Positions 1 through 10,548 of a DNA stretch of 64,000 nt are shown here, piece by piece. Under the pieces are notes generated by a model that saw nothing but the letters and a program-made list of their open reading frames with translations, was not told the origin of the DNA and made no database searches. Numbering within the stretch: the first letter of the stretch is position 1; each line of letters opens with the position of its first letter. Position numbers and translations under genes: made by a program. Origin of the DNA: Curvularia sp. ZM96 (taxonomy: Eukaryota; Ascomycota; Dothideomycetes; Pleosporales; Pleosporaceae); contig JAJGBQ010000001.1 in NCBI GenBank assembly GCA_022457065.1, positions 6,696,001-6,760,000 of the forward strand, written 5' to 3'.

Positions 1-1215
1 AAACCAAACTTGGCCAGGCACTAGCTTCTCTAAGCGAGTAGCATTGATACCAAACCAAACACTAGAGCCGTTTCCATTAGGATAGTCAGCTTGGGTGAAA
101 GGCTGACAATCGACTGAAAGGTAGGTATATTCAAGACTAAAGTTTGATTTGTCGCGGATAGGGAGTCCGACTATCGGTAGTCCGACCAGTGACGAATAGG
201 TTTCAGGTGTTGAGATGTTGGTGGATACGGTGACCCAGCCATCGGAATCTGGGAGGGATGAGTTTGCTTCCTCTAATGTCGGGATTTTGACATTGCCCCA
301 AGGATCATGTGAGCCTAGTTTTGTGGATAAGGGCGCCAGCAATGCTGCAGTATACAATGCTCCAGCATCAGCCCACTTCCCACTATCCACATATGTTGAA
401 GACAAACCCCACATTGTTGCTGCTGGTCCAGTGGTCATATATCGGAGCTTCGCGTTTGTATAGGAATCCTGTGTATCTCTTGACATGAGTCGGAGCGAGG
501 CCTGGCCTCCGAGAGGAGACAGAGCCCACAAGAACAGGAGGTTTATACCGACCGTTGTCATCCTCTGCATGAGTAACTGACTCTCGAAAGTGCCCCATAC
601 CGACTGGCTAGCCATCAAGAGTTCTAATGTCTAATTTCATTTCAGCAAAACGATGCAAAAGATTCGTGAAAATTGCATCAAAGAAGCGTGCTTACACTGA
701 TTTTTGTTCCTTTCTCTGCAAGGTATCGAGCGATCATTTTCATGCTTCTTCCCACTATTGCAGCAAATAGAATGGGGAACAGTGTGGGGCCCTTGGAATG
801 TCAGCAAATCACTTACAATACACTCGCTAGTATATTTTACAAGATCCATAGCTTTCTCAACTTTCGACCCAAAGGCAGAGCCATAAGTTGGCTTTCCATT
901 CAACGTAATGACAGCAACGCCGAGTACTATACTGATCAGATGAGAAACAGAATGTCCAACGGAGAACATACATATAAAGTATATCGGCAACAGTACGAGT
1001 ATTACATCACCTAGTGAGTATAGGCCAGTTAACCAGGTATGTTTCTTCAGTGGCCTAGCCTCTTCAGGCCAACTTTCAACTTTCTGTATGGTTGTCTGCC
1101 ATGTTTTCGACTTGGGTGCTGCCGGGGTCGGTTGTGCTTCAGGTGTCTCTTCTGCTATCGAGCCCAGGACATGGCGTCGGAACGGGTTCCATCGGGAACT
1201 GGTAGTCGTATTCAT
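1..1215 (-). CDS. Multi-pass membrane protein, 5' part only (runs off left edge)
   Basis: Exons on the minus strand are 1215-972, 926-841, 791-696 and 630 to beyond position 1. The three introns (45, 49 and 65 nt) all have GT-AG ends and keep frame, giving about 352 visible residues. The start MNTTTSSRWNPF is the first in-frame ATG. A hydrophobic segment at residues 69-91 (LGDVILVLLPIYFI, continuing LLGVAVITL after splicing) is followed by a hydrophilic loop with KMIARYLAEKG. The stretch TVGINLLFLWALSPLGG looks like a second membrane region. After it comes a long region with many potential N-glycosylation sites (for example NSS, NIS, NFS, NGS), which suggests an external loop. I recognise the general type, large fungal multi-pass proteins of unknown function common in Pleosporales, but no named enzyme family. 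The C-terminus is missing. Confidence 0.8.
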
Positions 1216-2441
1216 GGTTGCTGATGCGCTTCGTCACACGACGCTTCAAGGCCAAAGTCGTGTAAGCAGATGCGGCTGATGGTTCGCGGGCAGCGAACAC
1301 CTTTCTTTTTGGATGGAATCCATGCGGCGCAGCAATAGCGAATCCCCAGCATGGCGCTAATAAAGTGTGCCTTGAGTAGGAGCGCGCTTCAGAGGTGTGC
1401 TGCGCTGGGACGCTCTCAGCGAATCGGTTGGTGGGGTGAAACTCGAAGCGCCCGGCGAGCCCCAGAAATGTCCGGGTACCTGCCGAAGAGCGCCGGTAAC
1501 TAGAAGACCTGCATGCACAACGGATGCTGTGCATTGTCTGTCATCCATCCTGGACTGCGACGAGGCTTTCGGCGTAACGAGTGAACAGAGCGAGTGACGT
1601 AGTCACGATGGTGTGTAGGGGGCTTGGGAGACGCGTGCCAAAGTACAGGTGCGCGGAAGCGTCACCTGAGCGCCTCTCCAATCATCAACAGGAGCACGGC
1701 CTTCCCCTGCGTGTAAACTAACTTCACGGTACGGGACGGGACGACGTTCCAAATTTACAAGAGATAGCCGCCACAGCTACGCCTATTGTGATGCGCGACC
1801 GTCGATCCAGCTACACTACGGGGCGATATATGCCGTCTCAGCCCCTCAACCTGGTTTAAGCACTACATAAGCACAGTGCACTTGGACGGCATCACAAATC
1901 ACTTATCTAACACTTGCTTGACGAAGCACCTATACCGAGGGACATGTTTGGGATGCTGTGGTCACCGTCTAGGCCATGATTGTCTTAGAACATGTCACGC
2001 ATGCGACGTCGAACATGTGGCGCGGACTATTCGGGCCTCGTCCACAGAAGGCTCACTCAGCGTACAAGTTCACGCGCGAAGTAGCAACTCTGAAAGTATT
2101 TTGAGGTACGAGCGAACTCAGTGGGCTTCAGAGCCCTTATGACTATTCTGACACATCTCCTCATGGGCTCATTTAGCACTCGTGCAGTGGTCAGTACGAG
2201 CCACACCCATCATGAGGTTTCAGACGCCACGTGAAGGGGCGCAAGCATGCGACTGCCACACTAGGAGGTGGAAGTACCCATGAGACACCAAATGTGAATC
2301 CATGCTTTTCACCTGAGTACGTAGGCACTGTATGATCTGGTGTAGAAATAGTTGCCTGGCGTTTCGGCTGTTATCAGGCGCAAGATGTAGCCTTTCATTT
2401 GATTCACACACTCTCCTTTCACCTCATACAGTCAACCCATT
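1216..2441. other. Intergenic region, no supported gene
   Basis: The interval separates two divergent genes. Its first 650 bases are GC-rich and give several overlapping short ORFs on both strands with no recognisable product. A 13-base interrupted palindrome (GTGAC-GTA-GTCAC) lies at 1594-1606. I see no transposase or RNA gene. Confidence 0.5.
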
Positions 2442-3823
2442 TTGCATACTCCTGCTTTTGTCGAAATGAAGCCAGAAACAGAAGAAGCCGTTCAAGCGGT
2501 ATGTGAATATCCAGAAACTAACAGTCCAGCAGTTGCGTTAGTTCCGCAGGCTGACTTTGATCGAGTACTGACCGCATATATCCAGGCAAAGGGCTTACTC
2601 CAAGAACTGGTACTCGTCGCATCGCTTGTGCGAACCTTGACTGATTCCTTTGGATCAGCGAGCGACCTATATCAGAGGCTCAAGCGCAAGTCTAGTCCCA
2701 TCGATAGCGACGATGAAGACGACAGATTCCACATCAGCCTGCTTTCGCGCAGACGCCGCGACTCTGGATATAGCTCCTCGAAGAGGAGCAAAGACGCATA
2801 TGATAGCGAAGGAGAGATTATATTTACATGTTCTACACAGATCCGGGCCGAGTATGAGCGCGGATATCGAAAGCTAGGAGAGTCTTTCGCGCGCGGTGAT
2901 GGTATGACCTCGCCTTGACTCGAACGACTGTACACTAACAGAATATAGCCACAGCACAGATCCAACTGCAGTCGCAGATTATACAGCTCCAGCAAGTGAT
3001 GATTTCCATACACCAAGATCTGATGGTGAGCTCGTATATCGCGCCCTCATCTACGCACTCACACCTCGTCCGCCTCGTTCAAACCACCCGGACAGCACGC
3101 GCAGCCTCACTTGCAGCACTTAGCATGCAGTACCAACGTATGCTACCTCCACCCCCACCCGAACCTAGACTACCGGACCCGCCGTGTAGTCCCCCTGGCG
3201 CTTTTCCAGAACCCGAGGTTACATGGCACACGACGAAGCCATTCAAACCAAGGCGGCGCAGTGGCGACAGCTCGAGCTCATCGACTTCCTCGGAAGACAA
3301 GGAGATTAAAATCCAGCCGTTTCCGTTCCCAATATCGAAGCCAAAACCAGAACCGAAGCCAGCGCCAAAGCCAGAGCCAGACCTCAAGCCCAAGCCAAAA
3401 CCCGACGACAGGCCTCGGCCCCCGACGCCATCAAACAACCGACTCTTCTGCATCTACGCCAAAGAGCTCCAAGACAATCCCAGAATGCCTCTAGCCTCCG
3501 CCTACAGACCCTGCGGTGATGGCAAGTGCCCGTTCTGCCGCACATACCTATCCATGCGAACGGGGAAGATCTGGGAAATCGTCGTGGACAACTGCCTCGA
3601 GTCCAAATACTATCGCCACAAGCCCGACTACCGCGTCTTCCGCATCAAGAACCGCTTCATCGTCAAGTCGCACCGCGAGAACGGCGGCTTCGCATGCGTT
3701 CTCTGCGCCAAATTCCGAAGATTCGACATGTTGTGCGCAGACATCGGGTCGCTGATGGACCACCTATGGCGCGAACACTCTGGGGACGAACTAGCATGGG
3801 ACTACGATATTGTCGAGTGCTGA
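2442..3823 (+). CDS. Pro/Lys-rich protein with C-terminal Cys/His clusters
   Basis: Two exons, 2442-2901 and 2949-3823, flank a 47-nt intron (GTATGA...ATAG) and encode 444 residues. The start could instead be the methionine eight codons later, at 2466. The N-terminal half has an acidic and serine patch (SPIDSDDEDD), a basic RRRR stretch and, just after the intron, a short Gln-rich helix. A low-complexity centre carries poly-Pro, a Ser run and a lysine-proline-glutamate repeat (KPEPKPAPKPEP). The C-terminal 100 residues are compact and look folded. C342-x4-C347-x2-C350 comes first, then C403-x2-C406 with H425-x4-H430, the spacing of a C2H2-like zinc finger. It resembles conserved hypothetical fungal proteins. 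A nuclear or nucleic-acid role is only a guess. Confidence 0.8.
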
Positions 3824-3956
3824 ACTCGGTGCTTTCTGCATCTCCTTTTCTCCTCACGGCCTACTCACGATACCCCAAATTTGCATTAATGAACGTTTTC
3901 CTTTGTTAGTTGATTAGGTATTCATAATTCGTCGTTAATTACACTACATCTTGCCT

Positions 3957-5032
3957 TTAAAAAACCGCCATGACTTCCACATCTCCCCTCACACCCCTGA
4001 TCTTCAGTGACCCCCTCTTAGCATTGTCAGCATCGCACGTAGACATGCTACTGAAATACCACCTATGTGCGTCCGCATCTATCAAGAGCCACTTCATATT
4101 TCCCCGAAAGTTCACTGCTCCCTCGAACACCTGGACATCTCCAGCCCGCACATCTTGGCCGTTAGGCCTATCGATATAGTATTCGGGACTCGTATGCACA
4201 TATCCCATTGTTAGGAGCGGTAGTTTAGGAACGGGGTCGTTCCAGTGCGTGATGCGGTAGTTGCCGCCGCTTTGTTTGGAAATGTAGTCGCTGATTTTAG
4301 TTCCGCCTATGCGTGGTGAGCCAAATGTGTACAGTGCGACTGTTTGGCCCGCGTTGCGCATGTTGGCTGCGGCGAGGGCAGCGATGGCACCGCCGAGTGA
4401 ATGCCCCGTTACCCGTATTTGGTATGAGGGATTTGCGGCTGTGGCCTGCGCAACGGCGGGCAGTACGCGGTCACGGGCATCAGTCCAGGACTGCCAGAAT
4501 CCACGGTGGGCAGAGCATGAGGTGCAGATGTCAGTCTTGGTCATGCCGATGTCGAGGTTGGTGAGCCAGTTGTCAGGGGTCTTGCTGCCCCGGAAGGACA
4601 CGACGATGAGTTTGTTGGTGTGGTCGGCTGCGATGTAGCCTGTTACATCTGTAGATGAGTCTTCACTGGAGAGTTTGTTAGTTTCTATGATGTCGCCTGA
4701 AAGGTGATGTTTTATCTGACTTACTCATTGTATTCGTCTACAGTCTTTGAATCTGCGCCTTGAATGAGCGGACACTTCCCGTCAGCACAGCTGACTTTGT
4801 TGCCAGGCGAGTTATAGTTCTCTGAGCAGTACGCTGCCGAGGCATACTGTCCCATCAATTTCATATCACTGAGAAGACTATCGTCAATGCCTGCACTGTC
4901 ATGTTAGAACACTGTACAGAACGATAGACTCGGCCGAGTCTTCATACCTCTCTTCTCAACAGTGATTGGAGAAGCATTACTCGTGAAAGCGCTTAACAGC
5001 GCAGCAATAGCGAGGGACGAGAAAGAGCGCAT
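3957..5032 (-). CDS. Secreted class 3 lipase (triacylglycerol lipase-like)
   Basis: Three exons (5032-4948, 4890-4725, 4665-3957) encode 319 residues. The protein starts with a secretion signal (MRSFSSLAIAALLSAFTSNA) followed by a Lys-Arg site at residues 27-28 suitable for Kex2 cleavage, so a secreted, propeptide-processed enzyme is expected. It has the alpha/beta-hydrolase class 3 layout: VVSFRGS as the oxyanion strand, nucleophile elbow GHSLGG with Ser173, Asp227 in HWNDPVPKLP and His284 in AHRWYF. All three catalytic residues are present. Cysteines in SCADGKC and CTSC are likely disulfide partners. The family hydrolyses acylglycerols and related esters outside the cell. Feruloyl esterases share this fold, so the substrate is not fixed by sequence. 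Length and domain order are normal for fungal extracellular lipases. Confidence 0.93.
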
Positions 5033-7003
5033 GATGTACAATAAAAATAAGCTGACTTAGAAAAAGAGTGACTATAGACCTAGGACTAGACGAAAGAGAG
5101 AATCCCAGAATGATTCGTCCAGAGGTCGAAAGGAACCATTCTGATATAAAACAACATCCATATTTGCTTTCCCTCCTAGTCATGTTCGGTTTCCAAGCAA
5201 ACAAACGCCGTCGAGCAGAAAATCAAGTCCAGACTTCCGAATGCGGAACCACCAACCGCCACGCTGCGACTTGTTCCTTCTGCGGGTCTCTGCAATCACG
5301 GATCTCACCAGAGTCATTGGAGCGTCAATGTGTCAGGAGGCTTTGCTTAACACTGGGTGTGTCTAATTCGGGAGCGGCTTCTGGAATGTGATTGGCTAAA
5401 TGCCCGCACACCCGATCCTGCTAGCTAAATTGGCGGCGCGTGCCTAGCGCTAAGGGATGAGACTTGACCGCGAGAGGTATGAACTTGATTAATCGAGAAA
5501 AATGTGACATTGACAGTCCGTTTGACCTAATTTAGTTTCCACGGTGTAGGGCGGTTAGGTAGAGTGAAATGGGAATCATGCTTTATATAGCTATCGACCC
5601 ATGGTCTGGTTTCAGCAAACGGATCTTTCTCGAGGATTGAAAGGTCGCAGTACATTCCCTACATCTATTCGCCGATGCCTTGTTCTCATAGGGGTGTATG
5701 AGTATGGTAGCGGGTCATGAAACCTTTGATGCTGGATCTAATATGTTGCATGCGCGTATTCTTCAGCCTAAATATCATAGTCTAAGTATGGTGAGTGTAC
5801 AATCGCAATCAAGCGTTCCCGAAGTATCAGAGCTCGTCAGCGCTTCCGATTTCAAACCGCCTAATCTCTGACCAGAAGTTTGTCTCGATGCTCGTCAAGG
5901 AGCGGTGGTTTGGGAACACGATAGCTGCATCGCATCGGAGAAACGTGGCGAAGTGGATTCAATTCATGTGTTGATTTGCCGCTACCATGCTGGAAAGTTC
6001 CTCACCTGAAGTCCTGGGACACCTGTTTATTGCTTCAATGATAGTCTGCATTCTCACATTTGGCAGTATACATTCACATAACTAATATGTTCCGATCTCT
6101 TCTTTTTTGGACAACCAAACACCATGAAAAGAAGGAAGGAGTCGCGCTCTCCATAAGGGGAATCCATCGGGTAATGAGGTATAATGACCTATGATCTCAA
6201 TTCGGCGACTCATACAGTTTTCCAGATAAGAGATTGTCCTATCTCTTGACAATGAGAATCAATGCAGACAACTCTTTTGATTGGTTCTTGGGATCCAGAG
6301 CAAAGACGAGCAAAGGCGGGTTGTGATACGGATTCAATACCAGTAAGGTCGCTCACTGCCTATCGTTAGGTGTTTCGATGCTCGTGAGTTCACGTCGTGT
6401 CACTGAAAATGAGGCAGCCGTAGGGCGAGCTAGGCCTAGAAGTATTATCGGGCATTTTGTGTAGAGATTCCAAAAGCCGTCATTGGTTGAAAGAAGGGAA
6501 TAGATATAGACCGGCTTCTAGGATCCGATCTAAAGTGCATTGAAAATCTCGAGATCAGCATCCATACGCAGAGGATACTCGCGCATGTCGCGCGTCGTTG
6601 ATTGTCGATCCAGGAACTCGAGAAGATTCCTATAGGTTTTTCGTACATGGAAGACATTTTGTGGAATCCAGGGTTCTAGGCCAATTCCAGGGTCGCGGGG
6701 TAGGCACGCGGTTGATGTTCGCCACTAGAAGGTCCAAAGGTGGATCTCCAGGGGCACGCTAAGCCATTCAGTCACCGCCCTGCTTTTGCTTGGCGGCAAC
6801 ACCTCGCTTCTAAGACAACGACGGCTCTGTACGGACCTCTGTCCCAGACTTGTACATTGCTCTTGGATTCAATGGTTTGCTTGTATATCTAGCGTTCTGC
6901 GAAACCAGCTGCTTTTCAGTTTAGCGAGCTTGCTGTTGTCGCTGAGACCATCACACCATCCCGACATAGCCTTCTACACCCAACCTTTTGCACCACCCAC
7001 ACG
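5033..7003. other. Gene-poor gap with a possible decayed coding relic
   Basis: No intact ORF of useful length lies here. On the minus strand at about 5830-6660 there are stretches that read like protein but switch frame and hit stops, such as TYRNLLEFLDRQSTTRDMRE near 6600 and RSLYLITRWIPLMES near 6180. The pattern suggests an old gene that has decayed. A fungal transcription-factor-like regulatory region is one weak idea, but nothing identifies it firmly. Confidence 0.3.
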
Positions 7004-8489
7004 ATGGGCAAACTCGCTTTTCCTTTCGACCCAAAGCTCACCAGCCAGGACCGCATCATACTAAACATCCTGCAAAAAGAATATGAGTTACATGGGGATG
7101 CGGCCGGACCGCCATCAGATGCAGATGAAGATTCTGACGACTCGGGTATCAAACACTCTAAGATTATAACGCCATCACCAGAAGGTATGTTGCTCTCTTG
7201 ACAGTGTATTCCTTTTGTTAAATCATAATTCTTCGGTCTTATTGGGGTAATGCGCGACTAACCCTTGTAGACCTCCAAGACCAAGAACAACAAGCAATTG
7301 CTTGTTTCAAAAAGCTCAATGATCCCAAATCCGACAGTTTTGAGCCTACGGTATTCTGCACTGTCGATGAAGCAGACATCAAAAATCCCTTTCTTCGACA
7401 ATGGATTATTGATCCTTACATTCGCTGGGCCAGACGCGTGGTCCGAGTAGAGACCGACGTTGTCATGATCACACATCTCCTTCTCTACTTTTGCACCAGT
7501 GTCCCATCGGCCATCTACCTCTACATCAACTTTCACTGGTGGCATGCTTTGCTCCATTGCGTCATGCAAGGCTGGTACATGGGACCATTTACCCTACTGA
7601 AGCACCAGCACATTCACATGCGTGGCGTGCTCAATCACAAGTACAACCTGATCGACCGGGCCTTCCCGTACATCCTGGACCCGCTGATGGGTCACACCTG
7701 GAACTCGTATTACTATCACCACGTCAAGCACCATCATGTTGAAGGCAACGGACCCAATGACCTCTCTTCCACTATCCGATATCAGAGGGACAGCGTTTGG
7801 GATTTCGCCCAATACGTCGGTCGATTCTATTTTCTCGTTTGGTTCGACTTGCCCATGTACTTTGTTCGCACTGGTAAGCTCAACCTTGCGCTCCAAGCTG
7901 GTGCATTCGAGTGGAGCAACTACATCTTTCTGTACGTCATGTACAGTTATGTCAACACTCGCGCCACAATTTTTGCCTTTTTGATTCCTCTCGCTTTCAT
8001 GCGCTTGGCTCTCATGACTGGAAATTGGGGCCAGCATGCCTTTGTCGACGAAGTCGAACCGGATTCGGACTTTCGATCAAGCATAACGCTCATCGACTCA
8101 GTGGTAAGTGCTGGATGAAGAAGGTAGTATCGTATATCAGCCTAACACTTTGACAGAGTAACAGAGACTGCTACAATGACGGCTATCATACCTCTCACCA
8201 CCTCAACCCACTTCGCCACTGGCGCGAGCATCCGATTGCGTTCCTCTCTCAAAAGAAGCAGTACGCCGACGAGCACGCGATCGTCTTCTACAACATTGAT
8301 TACTTCTTCCTCACGATCACTCTCCTGCGCAAGGACTACGAGCACCTCGCCAAGTGCTTGGTACCCATAGGCGATCAGAAGAAGCTCACGCTTGAGGAGA
8401 AGGTAGAGATGTTGAAACGCAAGACGAAGAGGTTCACAGAAGAGGAGATTGCAGAGAAGTGGGGAAAGCAGTTTGCAAAGAAGAAGTAA
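7004..8489 (+). CDS. Fatty-acid-desaturase-like membrane protein
   Basis: Exons 7004-7184, 7271-8103 and 8157-8489 encode 448 residues. Introns of 86 and 53 nt are GT-AG. The three histidine boxes of membrane-bound di-iron desaturases and hydroxylases are visible: H172-x3-H176 (HQHIH), H211-x2-HH (HVKHH) and H349-x2-HH (HTSHH). Hydrophobic spans precede box 1 (MITHLLLYFCTSVPSAIYLY) and lie between boxes 2 and 3. The N-terminus (about 120 residues) is soluble and acidic. The C-terminus is lysine-rich and ends in KKK, a pattern that can retain membrane proteins in the ER. The family inserts double bonds or hydroxyls into lipid chains using O2 and reductant. No cytochrome b5 domain is fused, so electrons would come from a separate donor. 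The exact substrate cannot be read. Confidence 0.9.
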
Positions 8490-9169
8490 ATAGCTTGCTC
8501 AGGGCCTGTATAGATGTGTCTGCCCAGGTTTGAAGACGTTTTAATTTGGCTTGGTCATTGGCTCGTCCTTGACTCTTCTTGCGGCATATCCAACAACTGT
8601 TTGTGTTTTTCGAATCTTTGATTGGTCCAAGGTACATCGAAGCAGATTTTGAAAGATCCTGGGGCCACGCGATGGTTCACATGTAAGAGTGACACATGCG
8701 CGTCTCGAGATGACATGGAAGGTTGATGAGGTCCGGCCGCCTCAACAGGATGCGAATGCTTAGTAGTCCTCCTTCTCTCCAAATAATCCTGTAGTCTGAA
8801 AACCGTGGACGGACTCGAGGAGAACGCAAATTTTTGGGGCAGCTTCTTTCGTGTTCTATCGTGGTTTTAGTGAGGCGGCGGGTACCAAGTTTCCACAGAA
8901 CGAGATTACCGAACTATTGAAGTTCGGTAGACAGATAGAACCATGGGCATGGCAATCGACAAGACGGTGACATATGTAAGAGGCACGTGAACTTTGGCGA
9001 AAGATCACATGGCGTTACGACCTGAAGTCCCTGCGTTGAGTGTAAAGTTTCGAACCCCTTGAGTCGCATTTCCAAATCGAACACACGATACTGGACATCG
9101 TGCTGCTCATTTTTCCCCTTAAAACTTCATTCAACCATCTCGCAGGCGGAACTCTTCTCATTCCTCGCC
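8490..9169. other. Intergenic region, no gene seen
   Basis: This is the 3' side of both the desaturase-like gene and the small minus-strand gene beyond it. The second half becomes pyrimidine-rich. I see no structured element or convincing ORF. Confidence 0.5.
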
Positions 9170-9547
9170 TCACTCCCTCCTCTTACCCCCAAACCACCCA
9201 CCCATCCACGTTTCCCTCTTCCTCTTTCCCCTCCCCCCACTCCCTTCCTCAACATCCACATCTTCCGCCTCCACGCGCCCATCCACACCCTCCTCCTCAT
9301 CCTCCCTTTCTTTTCTCCTACCCCTCACAAGCCTTGCCTCCCGCTCCACCACCGCCTTCGCCATCTTCCACATCATCCACGTCTGACACGCACTCGACAC
9401 AAGCAGCAGCATCAGCACAACCAACACAGCCAGGAAGAGAAAGAGCGCTATGACGGTGGGCTCGTTGTCTGTGGAAGAAGACGATGGCGGCGAGAAGTGG
9501 CTGGGCATATTTGATGCTTCCTTTGCAAATTCGTGAAGTAAAGGCAT
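9170..9547 (-). CDS. Small single-pass membrane protein, unknown function
   Basis: A single open frame gives 125 residues from the methionine at 9547, or 138 from an in-frame ATG at 9586. The shorter start is preferred because it places a compact Ser/Pro head in front of the membrane span. One strong hydrophobic helix (IALFLFLAVLVVLMLLLV) is followed by a highly charged tail with acidic (EREDEEEG) and basic (GKRKRE, GGKRRE) blocks. The opposite strand is also open over much of the interval but codes only for Pro/His/Leu-rich low-complexity sequence, so the minus strand is favoured. No family is recognised. A similar layout (one helix, charged tail) occurs at 18750-19346, without obvious sequence identity. 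Confidence 0.5.
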   Translation of the reverse strand: MPLLHEFAKEASNMPSHFSPPSSSSTDNEPTVIALFLFLAVLVVLMLLLVSSACQTWMMWKMAKAVVEREARLVRGRRKEREDEEEGVDGRVEAEDVDVEEGSGGRGKRKRETWMGGWFGGKRRE

Positions 9548-10548
9548 GATGTCGTGTGTTGCGAAATTCTCCCGTACGGCATTCAAGAAAATATGAGGGT
9601 AAAGAGAGAGAGAAAAGAAGACCTGACAATGTGTTCCCGGCGGATCGATACCTCAAGACGAGTTTCTGCGCCTTGACGCGACGCACGGGGGACGGTATGA
9701 GGTTCCGTACTCTCTATATACCGCTCGTATCGTGATGTGAAACCATTGCTTCTTGCGCAAGGATCTTCCCCGCGGATTTCCCATGTGTTCCCCGTTTATT
9801 TTCCGCGTGGTCCTGGGAATGTGGAGAATCGGATGATCGGGGTGTCGTAATCCGGGTGTCGCAAGTTTGTTTCATACGGATATTGGAACATATGGATGCG
9901 ATGGAGGCGGGGAAGATCCATGTTTCTTTTTTCTGCTGTCTTTGGGAGAGGGAAGCAAGATACGGAAGAAAGCGGGAGAAGAAAGAGACCAAAGAAGTAC
10001 TCCACGTTTTCAAAACACATGAAACTGTTGACTACTTGACTACGTACATCTGGAATTTTTTTCCTTTGCCTCATCCTTGCCACAAAAACATTAGACGTAG
10101 GAGATCAAGGAGAAAAGACACACCACGCTATGCTCGGAAAAGACATACATACGTACATACACTACGCACTCTGTTGCTCTCCTAGGGAATAGCATCAAAC
10201 CGACCAAGCCCTGTTAAACGCAACCATTGCAACCCAGTCATCAAAAGTCGTTACTCTACTAGTAATGAATTATCCCAGCTGATTTTTCCTTCGTAACAAA
10301 TAAGAGGAACAAAATGAACTCCTTTACCAAAGAAAGAAAAAGTAAAAAACAATCTTCTGTGACCAAAGGTAAACGTGGTTGTCCAGCCCGATGTAGAAGG
10401 GTAATGTGACAAATGAAAGTGACCTTTCAACGACAATGTACAGGCGCGGTGAAGAGAAGAAGATAAGCCAAAGCCAAGAGAGGTGTCCCTTGTCAAGCAG
10501 ATGAAACGAGCCTCAGGAAACCCTTTCGGAATCGCATACAGCCGCACT
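9548..10548. other. Intergenic region, no gene seen
   Basis: It lies between the start of the small membrane-protein gene and the stop of the long coiled-coil gene, both on the minus strand. Short overlapping ORFs occur on both strands with no recognisable product. The last 300 bases are probably 3' untranslated sequence of the coiled-coil gene. Confidence 0.5.

Noticed and set aside
1230..1860. GC-rich block suspected to be a transposon remnant
   Set aside because: No transposase-like frame, terminal inverted repeats or target duplication could be found by eye.
9001..9062. Possible tRNA T-loop (GGTTCGAAAC on the minus strand)
   Set aside because: Flanking arms do not pair, and no D-loop or acceptor stem can be built.
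9059..9514. Plus-strand open frame rich in Pro, His and Leu
   Set aside because: Antisense to the minus-strand membrane protein; low-complexity composition caused by a C/T-rich strand, and no domain.
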